Assembly: GCA_001950395.1 (NCBI GenBank)
Contig: BDLO01000001.1
Location: 1,091,979 to 1,155,978, forward strand
Source: Coriobacteriaceae bacterium EMTCatB1
GTDB lineage: Bacteria > Actinomycetota > Coriobacteriia > Anaerosomatales > Anaerosomataceae
Reading direction: 5' to 3'
DNA length: 64,000 nucleotides
Positions 62,093 through 64,000 of this stretch are shown one piece after another. The notes below the pieces were generated by a model, which was not told where the DNA came from, made no database searches, and was given only the letters and a program-made list of their open reading frames with translations. The first letter of the stretch is position 1, and the number at the start of each line of letters is the position of its first letter. The position numbers were made by a program, and so were the translations under genes.

Positions 62093-62638
62093 CTAGAGCG
62101 AAGCGGTCGAGGCTGCGCCTTGCTGCGCGTCGTCCACCAGCTCGATCACCCATCGTGCCGCGAGCCCCACGAGAACGGCGCAGTGCGACCAGCGCTCTGG
62201 CGCGCTCATGCCGCCGTGCCGTTCGGCGACCTCGTGGCACGTCGTCGCCTGCTCATAGGAGATCCAACGCCGCCTCAGCTCGGCCGCGGCGTCGTAGCTC
62301 GGCTCCCAGGGATCGCTCGCGGCGCGCCTCCCAAGCACGATGCCCGAAGCCATCACCGCGCCCGCCAGGGCTCCGCAGATGCAGCGCGAGCCGCCAAGCC
62401 CCTCGCAGAAGCCGGACGCCATGCGGTGCACGCCGTCTGGCATCGGCATGCCGAGCGCTTCGTTGACGGCCTTGACGACGGACTCGCCGCACCACAGGCC
62501 GTTCTGGTAGTAGGCCGCGGCCACGGCCTCGGCCCGGTCCGCGCGGCTTGACGCGTTCAGCGCTCCAAGAGCCCGAGGCCGTTGGGGCGTCGCGGTCGAG
62601 ACTATCGGCTCCGTACGCGGGTGATCTCGTGAAATCAT
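62093..62638 (-). CDS. C_GCAxxG_C_C family cysteine-rich protein
   Basis: 181 residues. LWCGESVVKAVNEALG... GFCEGLGGSRCICGALAGAVMASGIVLG..., then TTCHE and SHCAV. The pattern of a Cys before a Gly-rich helix with CICGALAG fits the C_GCAxxG_C_C family of probable redox proteins, often split-Soret-like or exported with TAT in relatives; here no signal is seen. The first 25 residues (ISRDHPRTEPIVSTATPQR) look disordered and the start is uncertain. Precedes tilS by 32 bases. Confidence 0.8.
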   Translation of the reverse strand: MISRDHPRTEPIVSTATPQRPRALGALNASSRADRAEAVAAAYYQNGLWCGESVVKAVNEALGMPMPDGVHRMASGFCEGLGGSRCICGALAGAVMASGIVLGRRAASDPWEPSYDAAAELRRRWISYEQATTCHEVAERHGGMSAPERWSHCAVLVGLAARWVIELVDDAQQGAASTASL

Positions 62639-62650
62639 ATGAATTCCGTA

Positions 62651-62678
62651 TGTGACCGATTACTGTTTCCGATACAAT
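62651..62678 (+). promoter_or_regulatory. Weak promoter candidate for the osmoprotectant ABC operon
   Basis: TGTGAC (62651-62656), 16-base spacer, TACAAT (62673-62678), 64 bases before the GTG at 62743. The -10 is 5/6; the -35 is poor. This AT-richer 100-base stretch is the divergent region with the gene at 62093-62638. Confidence 0.35.
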
Positions 62679-62742
62679 ACCGCTCATCGGCGAACAAGCC
62701 AAGCGGGTACGAACTCGTCAGACCGAGGGAAAGGAGCACCAG

Positions 62743-63705
62743 GTGAGATCACGGTCGTTGCTCGTGCTGTTGGCAGCGGTGCTCGCTGCATCGATGCTCG
62801 TCGGCGGCTGCGCAAAGCAGCAGGATGCGACCGGCGGCGGCGAGACCAAGAAGGAGGGTCCGACCGTCCGCGTCGCGTCGCTTCTGGACTCCGAAGGCGT
62901 CGTGCTGGGCTCGATGGTCATCCAGATGCTCGACGCGAACGGCATCCCCACCGAGGACAAGACGAAGTTCGGTACTCCCGACGTGGTCCGCAAAGCGCTC
63001 CTCGCCGGCGACGTCGACGCCACGATCGACTACACCGGCTCGGGCCAGTACTACGTCGGACCCGAGGGCGACCCGCTGTGGAGCGACCCCGAGAAGGGCT
63101 ACCAGACCATCAAGGAGAAGGACCTCGAGAACGGTCTCGTCTGGCTCACTCCGTCTCCGGCGAACAACAGCGAGTACTTGGGCGTCAAGAAGGACTTCGC
63201 CGAGGCCAACGGCTTGCAGTCGATGGAGGACTTCGCTCGGTACGTGAACGGCGGCGGGAAGGTCAAGCTGATCGGCGACCAGTCGTGGATGGACAGCCCG
63301 GCGGGTCTGAAGGCGTACGAGGCCGCCTACGGATTCACCCTGCGCGACGATCAGAAGATCGGGCTTGCCAACGGCGTCACTGCGCAGTTCATCCAGGCGC
63401 TCGTCAACGGCACCGACGGCGTCAACGTCGCCGAGGTGTACGCCACGGACGGCGGTCTCGCGGAGCAGGGCATCCTCGTTCTCGCCGACCCGAAGAACAC
63501 CCCTCCCGTGTACCGGCCGACGCCCGTGTTCCGCAAGGAGATCATCGAGGCGTATCCTGAGATCGAGGCGATCCTCAAGCCGGTGTTCGAGTCGTTGACG
63601 ACAGAGACGCTCCAGGAGCTGAACCGCCAGGTCGCGTTCGGCGGCAAGTCCGGCAAGGACGTCGCGCGCGAGTACCTCGTGTCGAAAGGGTTCTTGCAGC
63701 AGTAG
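62743..63705 (+). CDS. Glycine-betaine/osmoprotectant ABC transporter substrate-binding lipoprotein (OpuC/OsmF-like)
   Basis: 320 residues from GTG 62743 (AAAGGAG before). Lipobox LVGGC (Cys23) gives a membrane-attached lipoprotein. PF04069-like features: RVASLLDSEGVVLGSMVIQMLDANGIPTEDKTKFGTPDVVRKALLAGDVDATIDYTGSG, WLTPSPANNSEYLGVKKDFAEANGL, PTPVFRKEIIEAYPEIEAILKPVFESLT. Aromatic residues (Tyr, Trp) in YTGSG and WLTPSPANN suit a quaternary-amine cage. Nineteen bases before a permease start. Confidence 0.9.
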   Translation: MRSRSLLVLLAAVLAASMLVGGCAKQQDATGGGETKKEGPTVRVASLLDSEGVVLGSMVIQMLDANGIPTEDKTKFGTPDVVRKALLAGDVDATIDYTGSGQYYVGPEGDPLWSDPEKGYQTIKEKDLENGLVWLTPSPANNSEYLGVKKDFAEANGLQSMEDFARYVNGGGKVKLIGDQSWMDSPAGLKAYEAAYGFTLRDDQKIGLANGVTAQFIQALVNGTDGVNVAEVYATDGGLAEQGILVLADPKNTPPVYRPTPVFRKEIIEAYPEIEAILKPVFESLTTETLQELNRQVAFGGKSGKDVAREYLVSKGFLQQ

Positions 63706-63723
63706 CGCGGACAAGAGACGAGC

Positions 63724-64000
63724 GTGGACAGCCCCAGCCTCTCGCTTCACGAACGGGCCAGGGCCGTCGCGGCAGCGGGCGCAACGCTCGGCGTCGCGGC
63801 GGCTTGTGGCCCGTTCGGCTTGATCGTGCGAGCGAACCGCATCGCCCGTGGAGAAGCGATTGCGCTCGTCTCGGCGCTCGGCGGGTGGGGCATCGCGCTC
63901 GTCGCGTGCTGGGCGGCAGTCGCCGCGCTCGCGCTCTCACGCGCTCCGCTGCGGCTCCGCGGCGTCGCGTGCTCGCTCGTCGCTGGCGCCGTCCCGGTCG
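63724..64000 (+). CDS. ABC transporter permease N-terminus (partial, osmoprotectant uptake)
   Basis: Begins with GTG 63724 and stays open to the window end (92 codons). Hydrophobic segments VAAAGATLGVAAACGPFGLIV and EAIALVSALGGWGIALVACWAAVAALAL indicate a polytopic membrane protein; it directly follows the substrate-binding gene, so it is most likely its permease. The start lacks the usual short lead-in of OpuCB, so extra N-terminal helices are likely. Confidence 0.7.
   Translation, partial: MDSPSLSLHERARAVAAAGATLGVAAACGPFGLIVRANRIARGEAIALVSALGGWGIALVACWAAVAALALSRAPLRLRGVACSLVAGAVPV

Overview
The window comes from a high-GC, gene-dense bacterial chromosome. It is most likely an anaerobic Gram-positive of the Actinomycetota, of the Coriobacteriia/Anaerosoma type. 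The clues are many GTG/TTG starts, type-2 cell-wall-binding repeats on a surface protein, the actinobacterial block RDD / SpoIIM-like / DUF58 / MoxR / DUF4350 / DUF4129, and abundant multiheme c-type cytochromes beside W- or Mo/Se-dependent redox enzymes. The placement is an inference from gene content only. No rRNA, tRNA, CRISPR array or transposase was seen.

Left third (1-22,250), nearly all minus strand: respiration at the cell surface. An operon starting near 14,877 carries a selenocysteine-containing, TAT-exported formate dehydrogenase (in-frame UGA plus a SECIS hairpin), its four-cluster Fe-S subunit, a 6-heme cytochrome, a polytopic membrane protein, a lipoprotein, an NHL-propeller protein, a 1224-residue cell-wall-anchored propeller/Ig protein and an 8-heme cytochrome fused to FG-GAP-like repeats that runs off the window. 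A second operon starting near 22,248 encodes a cytochrome b, cytochromes with 6 (+1 unusual), 13 and 20 haem motifs, a TPR protein and a second NHL protein. Both promoters read TTGACA and share a TTGT...GTTACAA operator, so they are probably co-regulated. Together they look like a route from quinol and formate through the membrane and wall to external or high-potential acceptors.

Middle (22,269-46,915): housekeeping and cofactor genes. These are a SlyD-like PPIase, RDD and SpoIIM-like membrane proteins, then a tightly overlapped minus-strand run panB-panC-nadA-nadB-nadC-(membrane)-DedA-birA-(membrane)-DUF4129-DUF4350-MoxR-DUF58. A plus-strand tungsten-type aldehyde:ferredoxin oxidoreductase with its MoaD/ThiF-like partners follows, then folE-folP-folK, and a PadR-controlled set of two NifX-like proteins and two MinD-type ATPases with inserted ferredoxin domains. 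A CPBP protease and a DUF1801 protein end this part.

Right part (47,054-57,793): a visibly less GC-rich four-gene island. It encodes an Snf2/RapA-type translocase, a long beta-class adenine DNA methyltransferase, a Fic AMP-transferase and a type III-like Res helicase-nuclease, with a striking operator array before res. It is probably a restriction-type anti-phage system of non-canonical composition. The window closes with tilS-hpt-ftsH, a C_GCAxxG_C_C-type cysteine protein and the start of a glycine-betaine/osmoprotectant ABC transporter.
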